Shown here: positions 44,126 through 56,780 of the stretch, in pieces
Position numbering within the stretch: the first letter of the stretch is position 1
Layout: each line of letters opens with the position of its first letter
The notes under the pieces: model-generated
Seen by the model: only the letters and a program-made list of their open reading frames with translations
What the model was told of the DNA's origin: nothing
Databases searched by the model: none
Source of the DNA: Diphasiastrum complanatum
Taxonomy: Eukaryota > Streptophyta > Lycopodiopsida > Lycopodiales > Lycopodiaceae
DNA length: 64,000 nucleotides
Direction: 5' to 3'
NCBI GenBank assembly: GCA_029204225.1
Contig: CM055103.1
Span: 51,338,175 to 51,402,174, forward strand
Program-made: the position numbers and the translations under genes

Positions 44126-45572
44126 TTAATAAGCACCTATGCTAAGCATGAGTGAACTAAATACCACATCTCTAAACAAAATCAGAAATGGACTCAAGGA
44201 TTTATTTCGGTTGCTCAGAGGATAAAGCCTCTGGGACTCATCAAAATCTTGACAATTTAACCCTGTCACAAGGGCTTCTTAAACTTTCATAAATAATTTG
44301 TGCCTGCATTTAAAAAAATATAATTGTTCAAAATCCAACCAAATTATGAAAATCACTTTATTACAAAAGGTAACATGAAAATAAATCAGTGGCAACTCTA
44401 GAAAGAACAGTTATTATTAGCTATGAAGAGCTAATCCCTTGCATGTTATTCACTTTGTGAGGATTGGCTTCAGAGTTTGAGTGCTCACAACTTTTTTTTT
44501 TTTGACTTTGAGGCACCCTAAGCAAGTTGGCCTTTTATTTGAAAAGTTTTCCATTTATCAAAAATTTTATCAACAAGGGCCCACACCTGAAATAAAAAGA
44601 AAAAATTATTTGATAAGGAACTTAGAGAATATTAAATTGAGCTCAAAATTTTAGTCTAATAAAAACAATTTAAAAGGATTACAGCATATATTATGACCAG
44701 AGCATTCCATAACGAGCATAGCAAAACAAATAACCTGGCCATTGCGAAAAGCAAGTTGAAAAAAATTATCGTATTTTGTAAGGCTTTGCATAGGATTTTT
44801 CGAATCAAAAGACAGGCCTGTCTCTTGAGCACAGAGTGCTTTCAGCTCAAGTTGATTCACATCTCCTGCTTTGGAGACTCTCATGTGCTCTTTGTGAAAA
44901 AATCGAATTCTTTGTATCACAGTTTCATCCTCAACATTTTCAGAGGCCGGCTTTGTGACCTGAGCAGTGGTAGAAGTGGGCTTGCGAGGTCCAATAGATA
45001 CACCTTTTGAACTTCGTAATGAATAGATTGGATCTTTCCTCTCAGCAATAGTAGCTAGAACCATTTTTAGGCATTGCTTCATGCTCTGGACAGAAACAAA
45101 AATCATGTTTAAAATATAATGAGTAAAGGCTTTTATCTAAAAGTTTGAAGAATTTTAAATTTAGTAACAACTGTGCTAAGCATGAAACAAATGTAGACAA
45201 ATATGAATCAAAATATGTTCTATAATTACATACCAAAGTAATCAGAGCTTTATCAAAATAGGCTTTGACCTCATCCTGGCAAAGTCGGAACTTTATTATA
45301 GTCTCGCTCAGAATGAAAATAGAACGAGACTTATCCGTCTCCTTTACATTCACAAAACCTTCTTCCTGATCCTCATATGGTTGATCAGCAAGCGATTTTC
45401 CTTGACCTTTGAATTGTGAGTCTCCCCTGCTAGGCTTCTAAGCTAAATGAATAAAAAGCTCCCAAAGCTTTGTGTTCTTCACCCCTTTGGTGAAGTAGTA
45501 CATGAATTTTTTCTTATCTTTCAACGGAATATCTTGAGGTTTTCCCGAAATCTTAAAAGAAATCCTCGACAT
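44126..45572 (-). pseudogene. Cassette P left gene, copy 2
   Basis: ATG 45572-45570; the same TAG as copy 1 lies near 45435. The second-exon frame (45106-44651) is open and fuses VEDETV directly to IQRIRFFHKEHM, because 610 bp encoding the basic stretch and the GG-x-x-x-x-A box were removed without shifting frame. The C-terminal region matches copy 1. Confidence 0.55.
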
Positions 45573-45803
45573 TTCAAAAATTATCAAAGACAATTGAAAA
45601 TCTGCAAAAAAAAAAAACTTTTTAAGAAAATTTAAAACACTACCTTAATGAAAATTTTGAAAACTCTAATAAAACAAGCCATTTTTGTGAAAAATCTTTA
45701 AAAAACAAAACTATAAATCCAACACATTTTCTTACTAAAAAATCTCAAAAGAATCACTTTTCTCAGACAAAGCCTTGTAAAACAAGAAAAATATGAGGAG
45801 CGA

Positions 45804-46256
45804 CCTATGTTGAGCATAGGTTGTATTCGGGTCCTTAGAAACAACTTATGCTGAACATAGGAAGCCGGCGAGATTTTTCAATTCTAACCGCCTTTCGACC
45901 TATGTTGAGCATAGATTGGACTAGAGCATCCGAGTGACGACCTATGCTGAGCATAGGTTGCATCTCTGGTCGTCTTCTAGCCCATGCTCAGCATAGGTCA
46001 TTACTCGCGTGCTCTAGTCCAACCTATGCTCAGCATAGGATGTCTTCGCAATTTTCTTGCTAACCTATGCTGACCATAGGTTGGAAGAGGTCCAGAGATG
46101 CAACCTATGCTCAACATAGTCGAACCGTGGTTAGAATAGAGAAATATCGCTGGAATCCTATGCTGAGCATAGGATGTTACTAAGGACCCGAACGCAATCT
46201 ATGCTCAACATAGGTTAGAGGAGAGAACTGGTGAAGGCACCTATGCTGAGCATAGG
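45804..46256. repeat. Array of eleven 17-bp palindromes, copy 2
   Basis: Starts at 45804, 45845, 45899, 45941, 45981, 46023, 46064, 46104, 46157, 46198 and 46240, with exactly the copy 1 spacing. Several sites differ by one base from copy 1. Some are closer to a perfect palindrome (46023) and others further from it (45899, 46064). Confidence 0.9.
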
Positions 46257-46807
46257 TTACCCATGTTTTAAGAAGATGAATACAAATTAAATCATGAATA
46301 TTTTCTAATGCAAGAATTTAATACTCATCCTCAGCATAGAACAAAGTTAAGAAATGACAATAATCTTACCGTCAAGAAATTTGTAAGCGAGAACGTATGC
46401 GAATTCTTATAGAAAGCCGTGACTTGGTTGTAACGAGATCTTTGGCAGCATGTGTGCTTCTGAATTCGCAAATGAGGTGAGTTATGCTTGGACTATGGTC
46501 CTTAAATGATTTTTTTTTTGAGACCCCTGCCTCACGCCTGACCTCTAGCTTGCTTCGGGACCGAGTTGCTGCGACTCACCTCACCTCACGCCGACCTCGA
46601 GTCTGAGCCAGGACCTAACCCTAAAGATGCTGCGAAACAATATTTAAGGCCTGGTTGCTGCTGAAAACTTTAATTAACTTGTTACTTTCTAGGCTTGTTG
46701 CTCATTTGTATTTAGTTGGTTTTTGTGTATACGTAGTGTGGTGTTAAATATTTTAACGGGTCTATGCTTAACATAAGTACGTAGGTTAAAAATAATTTAA
46801 GGTTACG

Positions 46808-48486
46808 ATGTCAAGAAGTTCTACCTCTTCTATTCGAGTAGTTGTAACTCAATATGTTGCAACTAGTGCAACATCTTCATTTGACATTCCCAATGAAAGC
46901 TTTTTTTATAAAGCCACTCCTGAATTTGAACATGTTTTTGTAAATGATGTGGCATCGTCATCATTTACCCGTTCATCTTAAAAAATTTCTCAAGCAAGTA
47001 CTTTTCAAGAAATGACGCCTGTAACTCAACTTGTATCAACTCTTTCGACCTCGTCCTCCTCTTCAGATACAGGCTCGACACCATTAGAACATTGTTCATT
47101 TGAACAAGTTGAATCATTGAGTGATGAGTCAAAAGCTTCAAAAACTCAATTACTGATTCTAGTAAATTAACAGATCCGCGTAAGTCTGTTGATCCGTAAC
47201 GTTCAAGCTTTTCTCATGTTCATAGGAGACCTTCTCAAAGTAATGTTCGTCGTGTTAAATCTAAAAGTGCTATATTCGTTGAAAATTTAGAGCCTTCTAA
47301 GGGTCCAGAACATCTTGAGGTTGGAGCCAGATTTTGACTCATGAAATTCCAATACCTTCTCAACTAGTTCAAGCACCTAATAGTGTCATAGGTCCAATTT
47401 ATAGATCAGACTCCAAACAAAAAGAAAAATACAAGAGAGACTTGAGATCCTCACCTGATTTAACGAATCGTCAAAAACAGCTGATTACAAATCTGAGATT
47501 CGAAAGGTACAGAATATTATTTGCTGCTCATCATGTTGTTTGCAAAAGCTGAGTATCAGAGAAATTGAAGAATTAAGATCAAGCTTCTTTTTACGAAGTA
47601 AGGATGAGAGAAATTAGTATTTGTGTGCAACAGTGAGGCCGGACAAAAATTCATTTTCGTATTTTTTAAATGCTTTGGAGGTTTGTCGCAAAGCTTACAA
47701 AGCAGTTCACACAATCAGAAACTCACGGCTTCAACGAATGCATGCACGACTTCAGAAAGACCCAACATTACGGGGATCCTTACAAGGTCGAACTGTTTCT
47801 CCAGAGCTTAAAATGGAACTGCTTAGCTAAAGCATTTCATAGATGTGCACGGAGAAAAATTGCCTAATTTCTTATATTTTCACTTGCCAGATAATTGTAC
47901 AAAATTAGAAATTTTTTTGATGTACAAAGAGTTTGCAAAAACAAAAAATGTTCCCTATTTGAGTTACTCAGATTTTCTTAAAATTTGGAGAAGAGATTTT
48001 GGACTGGTACAGATTCCCAAAAAATCACGAATGATAGTATGCTCCACTTGCGAGTTGTTAAAGTCTGCAAAACAACTTGCAAAGACAAATTTGTCATTCA
48101 TTTTAATACTTTCTATTTTGAGAAAATTTATGTTGTAGTCTTTTTTAAAACCATTATGTTGTAGTCTTTTTTAACACCATTATGGTATGATCTTTATTCT
48201 ATTAAATAAGTGAATCATTGTATTTTCAGTGGATGCTACAAAAACTCTTCAATTGCAAAGAGATCAACAAACAGTTGAAAGACAAAAGTTGGCCAAGCAT
48301 CGAAAGAAATGTTTGGAATGTCCACAAAAATATTTGGGCCTTGTTATTGATGACATGGATCAGAAGAAAACAATGTTGTCTAATTTTGTCAGAGTGCCCA
48401 AAAATTTGAATGAGGCAGATTTTATTTAGGTTCATCTTGTTGGAGCACTTGTGTTTAATGGCACTTTGGAGTCCAAGGTCTTTTTT
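46808..48486 (+). pseudogene. Cassette P right gene, truncated, copy 2
   Basis: ATG 46808; codon 40 is Phe where copy 1 has a stop, but TAA occurs near 46980. The middle core is better preserved than in copy 1 (HARLQKDPTLRGSLQGRTVSPE, then FLKIWRRDFGLVQIPKKSR). The intron donor is deleted. It ends after LVIDDMDQKKT and EADFI-stop, where the deletion joins Copia sequence at about 48487. Confidence 0.6.
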
Positions 48487-49330
48487 AATTACAGCCACAG
48501 AGAGAAGTGACAGAAAGAGAGAATGAACCTAGAAGAGAACAAGACAAATATCCACCAGACTGCAGGATTATGCCTACATAACACAAGAAAGCATAGATAA
48601 TGATCCATTGACGTTAGAAGAAGCTATGGAAAGACCTGAAGCTGAGTATTGGAAAAAGGCAATAAATGAAGAACTTGAAGCTTTAAGAAAAAACAACACA
48701 TGGAAAGCTGTGAAGTGACCAGAGGGCAGGACCATAGTTCAAAATAAATGGGTCTTCAAAACCAAACTCAAGCCAGATGGAACAGTTCAGCGTTATAAAG
48801 GCAAATTAGTACCTAAGGGCTATACACAAAGAGAGTGCATAGATTACAAAGAAGTATTTTCTCTTGTTGCAAGGCTGACTACTATCAGAATAATACTATC
48901 CATAGCATCAGTATAAGACTGGGATATTCAACATATGGATGTAACCACAAGATTGCTAAATGGAGATTTAGAGGAAGAAATTTTCATGGAGTTACCACAA
49001 GGCACCATACATTCAAGGAAGGATCAAGTTTGCGGGCTGCAGAAATCCATTCATGGACTGAAACGGTCGTCTAGAGCATGGTATTTGAAGCTGGATGCTT
49101 ACCTATTACAAGATGTGAGACTGACCATAGCCTTTACATCTACAAAAGGAATGCAAAAACATGCATCATTGCAGTTTGTGTTCGAATTCCCTAATCACAG
49201 AAATAAAACAACTTAAAGGAAAATATGTGATAAAGGACTTGGGAGGGATCCATCGGTTCCTAGGTCTAAGTGTCTCAAGAACTCGAAACAAAAGGACAAT
49301 TACAATCAGTCAGCAATCATAAACAGAAAA
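48487..49330 (+). pseudogene. Copia-1 linker and reverse transcriptase, copy 2
   Basis: Starts at the deletion joint with the PQREVTERENEPRREQ linker. It then reads EYWKKAINEELEAL, the shared TGA after WKAVK, KWVFKTKLKPDG, and the palm start DYKEVFSLVARLTTIRIIL that copy 1 lacks. MDVTTRLLNGDLEEEIFMEL and SIHGLKRSSRAWYLKLDAYL follow. The YVDD box is missing as in copy 1. Confidence 0.85.
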
Positions 49331-49383
49331 TATCTTGAGAGACTATGGCATGGGGCAATGTAATCCACTGGGGGCACCTTCAA

Positions 49384-50115
49384 TCATAAGGAGAATTAGC
49401 AGATGAAGAGCCATATCCAGATATTGAAAATTATCAAAGAATTCATCCAGATATTGAAAATTATCAAAGAATAATAGGCATACTTATGTATCTGGTAACA
49501 CATCCAGACATAGCCAATGCAGTCAGAACATTAGCTCAGCACATGTCAAAGCCAATGAAAATGCATTGGGCGGGAGTCAAAAGAGTATTCAGATATCTTC
49601 AAGGAACCAAAACCTGGTGCATAAGCTACAAAGCTACAACAAATCAAAATATACTCCAAGGATATTCAGACGCAGATTGGGGAGGTGACAAGGAAGACAA
49701 AGTCTACATCAGGCTATATTTTCTTGCTAAATTCAGGCTGTGTCAGCTGCAGCAGTAAAAAGCAAAGTTCAATTGCGTTGTCCAGTACAGAAGCTGAATA
49801 CATGGTTACAACACATGCAGCTAAAGAGACCATTTCATTAAGAAACTTAATGAAAGAAATTGGTTTTGAACAAACCAAAGTAGCTGTTATGTATTGTGAT
49901 AACATTAGCTATATATAGTTGCTTTAGCAAAAAACCCAGTCTATCATTCTAGAACAAAACATATAGACATTCAACAGCATTTCATCAGAGAAAAATTACT
50001 GACAGAAGAGATTAACTTAGAATTCTGTGCTACTGAGGAACAGCTTGCAGATGTATGCACAACGTCAACTGAAAACAGAATTGCATCGTGGGAACAATGT
50101 ACTTCAGTTGTCTGA
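49384..50115 (+). pseudogene. Copia-1 RNase H and 3' end, copy 2
   Basis: As copy 1, with two differences. A 30-bp in-frame tandem duplication (49414-49472, repeating PDIENYQRI-type codons) is present, and a 2-bp loss at about 49697 splits the domain between GGDKED and KSTSGYIF. The ALSSTEAEYM and MYCDN boxes are present. Confidence 0.85.
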
Positions 50116-50950
50116 AGGTCCTACTGACTAGTCTCATGTCTTCTTTCAATATTGTATGCTTTTTGACTGTTGCTCTTAAATTCTGTATCTACTAAGTACT
50201 TCAGAGCATATGACACCCTTTTTTGATCTTCTTGAAACTTGAAGTTTGATAAATTAATCAGGATAAATACTAAACAATGCATTCAAATACACATAATAAT
50301 TTGCTGACTATTCTATTTGTCTTCGTGAGCGGAGATCTTGCTTCGTGTCTTTGTGATTGTTTCGTTTTTTGAGAGGTAATGTTTTTGTGTTACTTTACTT
50401 ACATCAATGACCGCCAGAGGCAGGATGTAATCGCCAAATCTTTGATGGTAGAGGTTGCTCTGGGTGCTGTAGTACCACTTAATCTTGTTGGCTGTGTATG
50501 TAGCGTATTATTCAGGTTCGTCTTATTATGTTTCACTTGCCTTATAAAAAATGGGGTACATCAGATGTGACCCTAGTTTTACAATATACTCTTCTTTACT
50601 TGGTTTAGTATGACGTCGTGATTCATTAATTGCCTAGCTTTCCATGCAAAACTAAAGATGAATGCCCCATACGAAGTGAGTCGCTGCGATCAGATCGTCC
50701 TCTTTCTATGAATATTCAAGGAAGCTGTAAATAACATGAATGATAGGTAATGTCGAAAATTTCTCGTGGCCATCCTCACTAAGCTATGGCATGTACATGC
50801 TCCAGTCTCACTGAGGAGACTTATTCAAGTGTGCAATCATTGAAGAATGCAATTCAGAGCAACCCACTTATTATAAATTTTTATCGGTCCACAGATACAT
50901 ATTGCAAATTTACTGCCTTTATCACCTACTTTGGTCGGAAAAACTCGAGG
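50116..50950. other. Spacer between Copia-1 and dioxygenase, copy 2
   Basis: Equivalent of 15511-16351. It contains the 63-codon unrecognised plus frame (50379-50570) and nothing else supportable. Confidence 0.4.
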
Positions 50951-52122
50951 TCAACTGACTAGAGGGTTGTCGATGGCAAATGACTGAACTAGACGTTTAC
51001 CTCCAAAACGTTCCGCTGCCAAAGCCTGCAAATATTCTATGTAGAACAGTTCTCTATACACAGGACCTACCTTCTCATCCACTAGCTCTGGTGCGGGAAA
51101 GATCTTTTGATCCTTTGCTGGATGGTAAAAGGTTACATAGGATCGCCTTGTGCGGTCGCTGTTCACAATAGCTCTGTGGTTGGCGCTTTTGTATCTCCCA
51201 TTCGTAATGATCTACAGTCCATAATACAGCAGTGTCATCTTACTTATCTACATGATCAGCTAATAAATACAGACAACAACGTCCCGTGCCGAGGCACGGG
51301 CGATTTGTAAGTGCTTGAAAAGAGTAAAGGTTAAATTCGCGGCTTGATGTTAGCGAATGTTACAATGAGCTAAATATAGTTTTACCATAGTCTTGCATGG
51401 AAGGAGATAAATTAAGCAAACATAGTTTTCGCGTGGTTTACCTCGATTTGATCTGCCAGATTGACGACGAAAGCATTGGGATGATTTGGAACCAGCTCCC
51501 ATGTGTCGTTTTCGGCAGCCACCTCCAATCCGTCGCCCTCTTGCATAAGAATGGTGATGGCCACAACGTCAGAGTGTGCAGGCAGACCAAGAGTTTTTCC
51601 TGGCTCTGGGCATGGAGGATAGCACTGGAATACTATGTTCTGGTGTGGCTCCCCCAGAGCCTCCTTCAGGTAGCTGGGGTTGAGCCCAAGACTCTCAGAG
51701 ATGACAGCCAGCAGCCGTTGAGCAAGGTCCAGTAAAGCAGCTGTGTAATTCTCCACGGTCTCTCTGAATTCAGCTGGCTGCTGGGGCCAGTAGTTGTAAT
51801 GCCTTTCGGATAATGGAAGAGTGTGAAGCTCCACAAATTCACGCCAGAACTTGGGCTCAGTGTCATCAAGGACCATACGGCTTCCATAGCCCTCAGAACC
51901 GATCACTGGCTTTCCAGCATATGCAAGCTTTTCGTCTTTGGTCAGATCAAAAAACTTGCGACCCACTTGTTTCAGCCTATCCATGAGCTCTACTGGCACG
52001 CCATGATTGATAACTTGGAAGAAGCCATTCTTTTCACAGGCCTCAGCGATCTGAGCCCTGACAGATGAAGCCAGTCGTTCATCGTTTAGGCCTGATAGAT
52101 CAATTGGATTCAAAGTTGCCAT
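50951..52122 (-). CDS. 2-oxoglutarate/Fe(II)-dependent dioxygenase, intact
   Basis: Two exons, 52122-51442 (227 codons) and 51211-50951 (86 codons plus TGA), joined by a phase-0 GT-AG intron, give about 313 residues. This is slightly short for DOXC enzymes (usually 330-370), mainly at the N-terminus. Landmarks: PIDLSGL near residue 6, NGFFQVINHGVP (DIOX_N), FQCYPPCPEPGKTLGLPAHSD with Fe(II) ligands His and Asp, SANHRAIV with the distal His, and RTRRSYVTF with the oxoglutarate Arg and Ser. The enzyme would couple oxoglutarate decarboxylation to oxidation of a small molecule in the cytosol; the substrate is unknown. A TATA box lies 188 bp upstream of the ATG. It is the only full-length gene in the window, but lies between dead transposons and next to inverted fragments of itself, so expression is uncertain. 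Confidence 0.9.
51282..51299. repeat. 8-bp hairpin in the dioxygenase intron, copy 2
   Basis: Same CCCGTGCCGAGGCACGGG as copy 1, unchanged; see that entry for the Helitron caveat. Confidence 0.4.
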
Positions 52123-52309
52123 GAGTACTCAGCCCGTAGATGATCTTCTTCACACAACTACGACGTACTATTACTATTGCCGAACTAAGATCAAACAGGC
52201 AATGTACTACTGTGTGCGAGTTCAGAAACTGGGTGCATACATATATTTGATGTGGACTGATGAGCGACAAGGAGCAAACGAAATTAATTACTGGTGGGCA
52301 TGTTGAACG

Positions 52310-52317
52310 TATTTATA
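52310..52317 (-). promoter_or_regulatory. TATA box of intact dioxygenase
   Basis: TATAAATA on the minus strand, 188 bp before the start codon at 52122. The same word in the inverted fragment is at 60125-60132. Confidence 0.5.
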
Positions 52318-52629
52318 AGAACGATGCAATTCCAAAGTCTTGCCATGACTCACAAGGCTGTGCCAGGAAACTGTGCCAAGAGTATTATTATGAGCAGGAT
52401 TCTCTTTTTTGGACCGATCATAACTTCCTTCTTTTTTCGTAAATGGAGCTTATGACCCGTCTCTCCAGGCATATACGTTGACATAGCAAAAAGAACTGAG
52501 CAAAAGGAAGATAAGCATAGACTTAGAGGAGGCAAAAATAACTAGCACAAGGAAGATTGTCTGACGGCTTTGAAAGAGAAACGTGGTATATCTTCGGGTA
52601 GCACTCACGATTGTGTGTTATTTCTAATG

Positions 52630-54669
52630 TGGTGATGCTCTTTACTATAATTGTAACATTTCCATATTTTTTTTATTATAAAGAAATTTTGCAATGTACA
52701 CCAATCTGATCAAATAAGTAAACATAAGCCATCATCCTAAAATCCATACAAAGTATGTTGCGGTCAATTCAAATGGTGATTGGTGGCACAGTTTGAGACA
52801 CATAGTGCTCCATTGCTAACCTTCATGCTAGGAAATGAATACATTCCCTTTGTGCTCAGCCCTATCGCGCCCTAGCAAGCTCGTCAACATCACGAGAAAT
52901 CATGGTCCTAAATACTAAATAATTTCTATAAAATTTCCATGCACAAAAATTTTATGCATTCAAGAGTTGAATTCAAACATGTGAAAATGGGAGCAATTTT
53001 ACGACGTAGAATTTACTAGCTAATCATACATTGTTCAATGAAAGCTCACAAAGTGAACCTCCATTATGCAATATCAAGTGCTACTATAGCATCATCGATG
53101 CCATAACAAAGTAATATATCATGTATCCACAAGATTCATATCAATTCAAAAGGCCAAATGTAATAAAGAAAAATAAAAGAGAGCAAAGAGAGAGTTAGGA
53201 GCTAGAGCTTTCACACTTTATAAGAAAATTTAATGAATAAGCTCAAAATAGAAAGTTATCCAAGCCTCTCTCTCTCTCTCTCTCTCTCCCTCTCTCTCCC
53301 TCCTTCGAAGTATCTCTAGCTACAACCACAACCTGAAGCATCCTTGAAGGCATTTATTTGATACTTCCAGAAAGATCATATCATAATTCAGTACTAGCAG
53401 AATTATGCTTCCAAATTTGCAACAAATCAACATTAACTAAAGTATAGGTGCCAAAACGTGATAGGAAGTGAACCTAGAGATCTAGACACTATGGTATGCA
53501 CAGCATCAAGTCCTTGGCATGATCTATCCATTGAAGGTTAATGTTGCGACTAACCTCTACAATTATGAATGCAATGTGACAAACATGTAATATGAAAGTT
53601 TCTTCTAGATGAAGTTTGTACATCCATTAATCATAGGATTTTTAATGATTTGATTAATGTATGCTTTCAAATACCTAAGTGCAATGATATCGATCTCTTT
53701 GTTCTATTTCTAGTCTATTGTCAACCTTATTGGATATCATAATATTCTTGTTATTGTAATGTTTCTAAGAAATTGAATTCTAAAGCTCTTTTATATTTTG
53801 GTGCCTCGCAACATCAACTCAACATCGAGGTGTTAAAGTTTTGTATTCTCATATTTAGTTATGAATTTTTGACTTATACAAACTGGTGTTTCTTAATTTT
53901 TCTTCTTGCAGCTTATGTTAATGTTCTTGTTGTTTGACGTCGTCTATTAGTGATCACATTTTTTTATGGTTACTAACGTATTTTTGCTATCGACATACAA
54001 ATGGTTTTGTCAGAGGATCGATCAAGTCGACCACCAGAGGGGCTCCCATAGATTGCAAGTGGACCTTGAATTGTGAGTATTGCAATCTTTAGACATTTTT
54101 TTTTGATTGAGTATTCTTATGTGGCCATTTGTCATTTTTAGTTTATTTAAAACATTTTCTCTGTCCTAATGTCCTCCAATTGATTGTTGGTGTTATGTTC
54201 CTAACTTTCTATTTGTTACTTTTTATTTTTGTTTGTCACATTTGGCATAAGCACTGTCATTTTGATGATATCACATACATATGAAATTGTTCAAACCTAA
54301 TCAAACAAATGAAATCAACATGTTATAATACTACCACCAATGCACTCGGTATGTGCCAAAAAGAAAATTGCATTGTTGTTATGCTAGTGCCATTGTGATT
54401 ATTGTATTGTCACGAAAGCATACATTGCATCTTAGAATCTCATTTCTTCCATGTTATCAACTCTTTTCATATTACTACGTCCACTAATTCTACTCCATAT
54501 ATCTTTCTTTCCCCATGATCTTAAATTGGTTCGTATTGACATTGTATTCTATTTTTTTATGAGGTTTTATGCATTAACATGCTATTTTATATAAACAAAT
54601 AGCTAAGATTCTATGCTTAAGTCTTCTACAGATAAAATCATTAAAACTTATAACAATAAGAAAGACAAC
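52630..54669. other. Non-coding left flank of CACTA remnant, copy 2
   Basis: Equivalent of 18010-20216, with a short interrupted CT tract at 53265-53302. At about 53884 it lacks the 121-bp piece present in copy 1. No gene is supported. Confidence 0.4.
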
Positions 54670-55128
54670 CTATTCTCCATATAATACCACATATAGAACA
54701 AAAGTTGTGTTATGTGTTAAGTACCCGAATAATGATGTGACACTACGGTCACTCCATTTGTATGTTGCTTGAAGGTTTAGAATAAGAATTGACGTAGCTA
54801 GTCTCAAAATGGATGCTCCTGGATACAAAGGAGTGTTTGCCTCCTTGCACAATAGAATATCGTCTTCATCCATCTCAAATTGTTCGTGATCTCCATTTTC
54901 ACTAGAAGATGCGTGCATAGCATCATTCTCGTTTGCTTCATAAAAGTACGATTCAAACATATTGTGCATTGCGTCATTGTGTTGCACCTCATCATCATCA
55001 TCATTTTCTTCAAATGTATTTGCCTCTTGAATTTGTTTTGCGTGTTGTTCTCTCATGTCCATCAAAACTTGATGTTGATTGTAATTAAACACGGATGGAT
55101 CAACTTCGTGGAATGGCATTTGATTCAT
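54670..55128 (-). pseudogene. CACTA transposase N-terminal fragment, copy 2
   Basis: Nearly identical to 20217-20675, with two residue changes (Lys to Glu in the GDHxQFEMDEDD segment and Arg to Gly at the end). The same PLYPG and WSD landmarks are present and no TNP2 catalytic domain follows. Confidence 0.7.
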
Positions 55129-55271
55129 TGGCTACACACATTAAACAAATTCAATAAATGATGTTGATAGATTGACGAAAACTTTTGTAGTTGATTATTG
55201 TTTTTCTACTTCATTTCAATATATTAGAATTTATTGTAATATATTGTATGTTTATGAATGTAGTAATCATG

Positions 55272-56224
55272 TCAAGGTCGGTAGTGGCGAGAATTTAGGA
55301 GTTTATGTTTCAAATTTCTATTCATCGCTAACTCCCAAACAAAAAACACAATTGCGCGGCTCTCGCCCCTACCGAAGAGTCATCCATAAATCTATATTAT
55401 GATGTGGATCCTCAAGGGAACATAATCGCCAACCTTAAAGGGAGGGTAATTATGGACCGATTGTATTCTTTGTGCCAAAGCCATTTTGGCGATAAATTGT
55501 TTATGAAATGGTCCGAACAATCTAACGAACTTAAATGGCAGATCATTGGTACCCCTCGTGACAAATTCCCACAAGACGAGGAATTCGACTCGAAGGAAAT
55601 CCATAAGCATATGAGCTTGTGGATAAGACATTGTCATGATACAACATGACAAGCTTATAGGAATGGGACAAACCTAGTTGGTGTTCAAGGTCAGTTTGGA
55701 ACAATGTAAAAAATGATGAAAAAACACTAGATAATTACAAGATTCAAAGAGATGACACGACCGCTAGGATGCATGGAATAAGCAATCCTAGATTGGGCTC
55801 GAGTGGAAAGACGAGCTTGCAAGCAAGCATGGTAAGCAGATTTAAACTACTCTTATAGTTTGTCTTTGATTTCATATGATTTCTTTTTCTAACATGCATT
55901 TTGACTAGCTCTTCCAACCTAGCCCTAAACTAATTCCAACTTAAATTGAATGGAATATAGTTCGCGGACTATGGACGTCTACCAACCAAGGAAGAGTACG
56001 ACTTTGCCTTCAGGGAATCATACGAGGCATTAGTCGATAAACTGAAGAGCGAGGGTAATCCTCCACGATTAAGTTTCTTTGAAAGATTTAAATTTTATAT
56101 TTTGCGTATATTATTAATGTAAAATGCATACGTGTTTACTTTTAATCATTAGTATGATCTAGTATTAAATATTGATGTGTCTTGTTTGCATGTTTTCATT
56201 AGTATGTAGGCGACGACGAGTAGA
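55272..56224 (+). pseudogene. CACTA accessory (TnpA-like) gene, copy 2
   Basis: As in copy 1 but with about 55 bp missing after KQKTQL, a Pro/Ala-rich stretch in copy 1. The same TGA replaces the probable Trp (DTT-stop-QAYRNG), the middle exon reads YDFAFRESYE, and the GTAAGT donor is mutated to TTAAGT near 56069. The last exon starts YVGDDE. Confidence 0.5.
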
Positions 56225-56780
56225 TTAGGTTTTAAAAATAATTTTAGTTTGTCTATCGTAAGTTAGAGAGACTGCAAAAGCAGCAATTTTGTGATACATT
56301 GATATACACTTTCAATAAATATATTAGTGCAATTGATCACAATATTTTTATTGGTTTTGTATGTTGGATTCCAAAATATGAGCAATGTCCTATTCCAAAA
56401 TGTGCAATGTCTTAACTAACTAGAAATTGCAAAACTTTGTGCAATGTCGTATTTTCAAAAAGTTTAGTCATGATTTTCTGTGCTTTTGAGAAAAACACTT
56501 TTTTTAATGCATGTTAGCCCCTTTCAAGTAAGCTTGTAGAAACATTCCTTCAAGTCGTATTTTCAAAAAGTAATACAATAAGATATTGCAATTCATAATG
56601 TGAATTAAGTAATGTAAGTATAGAAAGTACCTCATGCTTGTTACTTGATCCAAATGTCGAATGTAATCGAATAATATTGTCTCAAAAGCAATCTAAGACT
56701 AGGGCCACTCCAAGAATAGACCAAAAAAAATGCGTGCACTGTATTTTAGACATTTTTTATTTTTATTTACCTAACCCAAG

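Larger units (their letters stand above)
44126..48486. mobile_element. Cassette P, copy 2 (gutted genes, intact array)
   Basis: Same divergent layout as copy 1. The left gene lost about 610 bp including its ParB-like core, the right gene is cut before its PDN/VGHT motifs, and the telomere-like tract and a 78-bp piece are shortened. The palindrome array is untouched. Confidence 0.65.
42621..50115 (+). mobile_element. Copia-1 element, copy 2
   Basis: Leader 42621-43340, gag 43341-44125, cassette P 44126-48486, then the reverse transcriptase linker directly. The integrase and GAG-pre-integrase domains are absent because a deletion runs from within the P right gene into the linker. Dead for the same ancestral reasons as copy 1. 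Confidence 0.8.
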
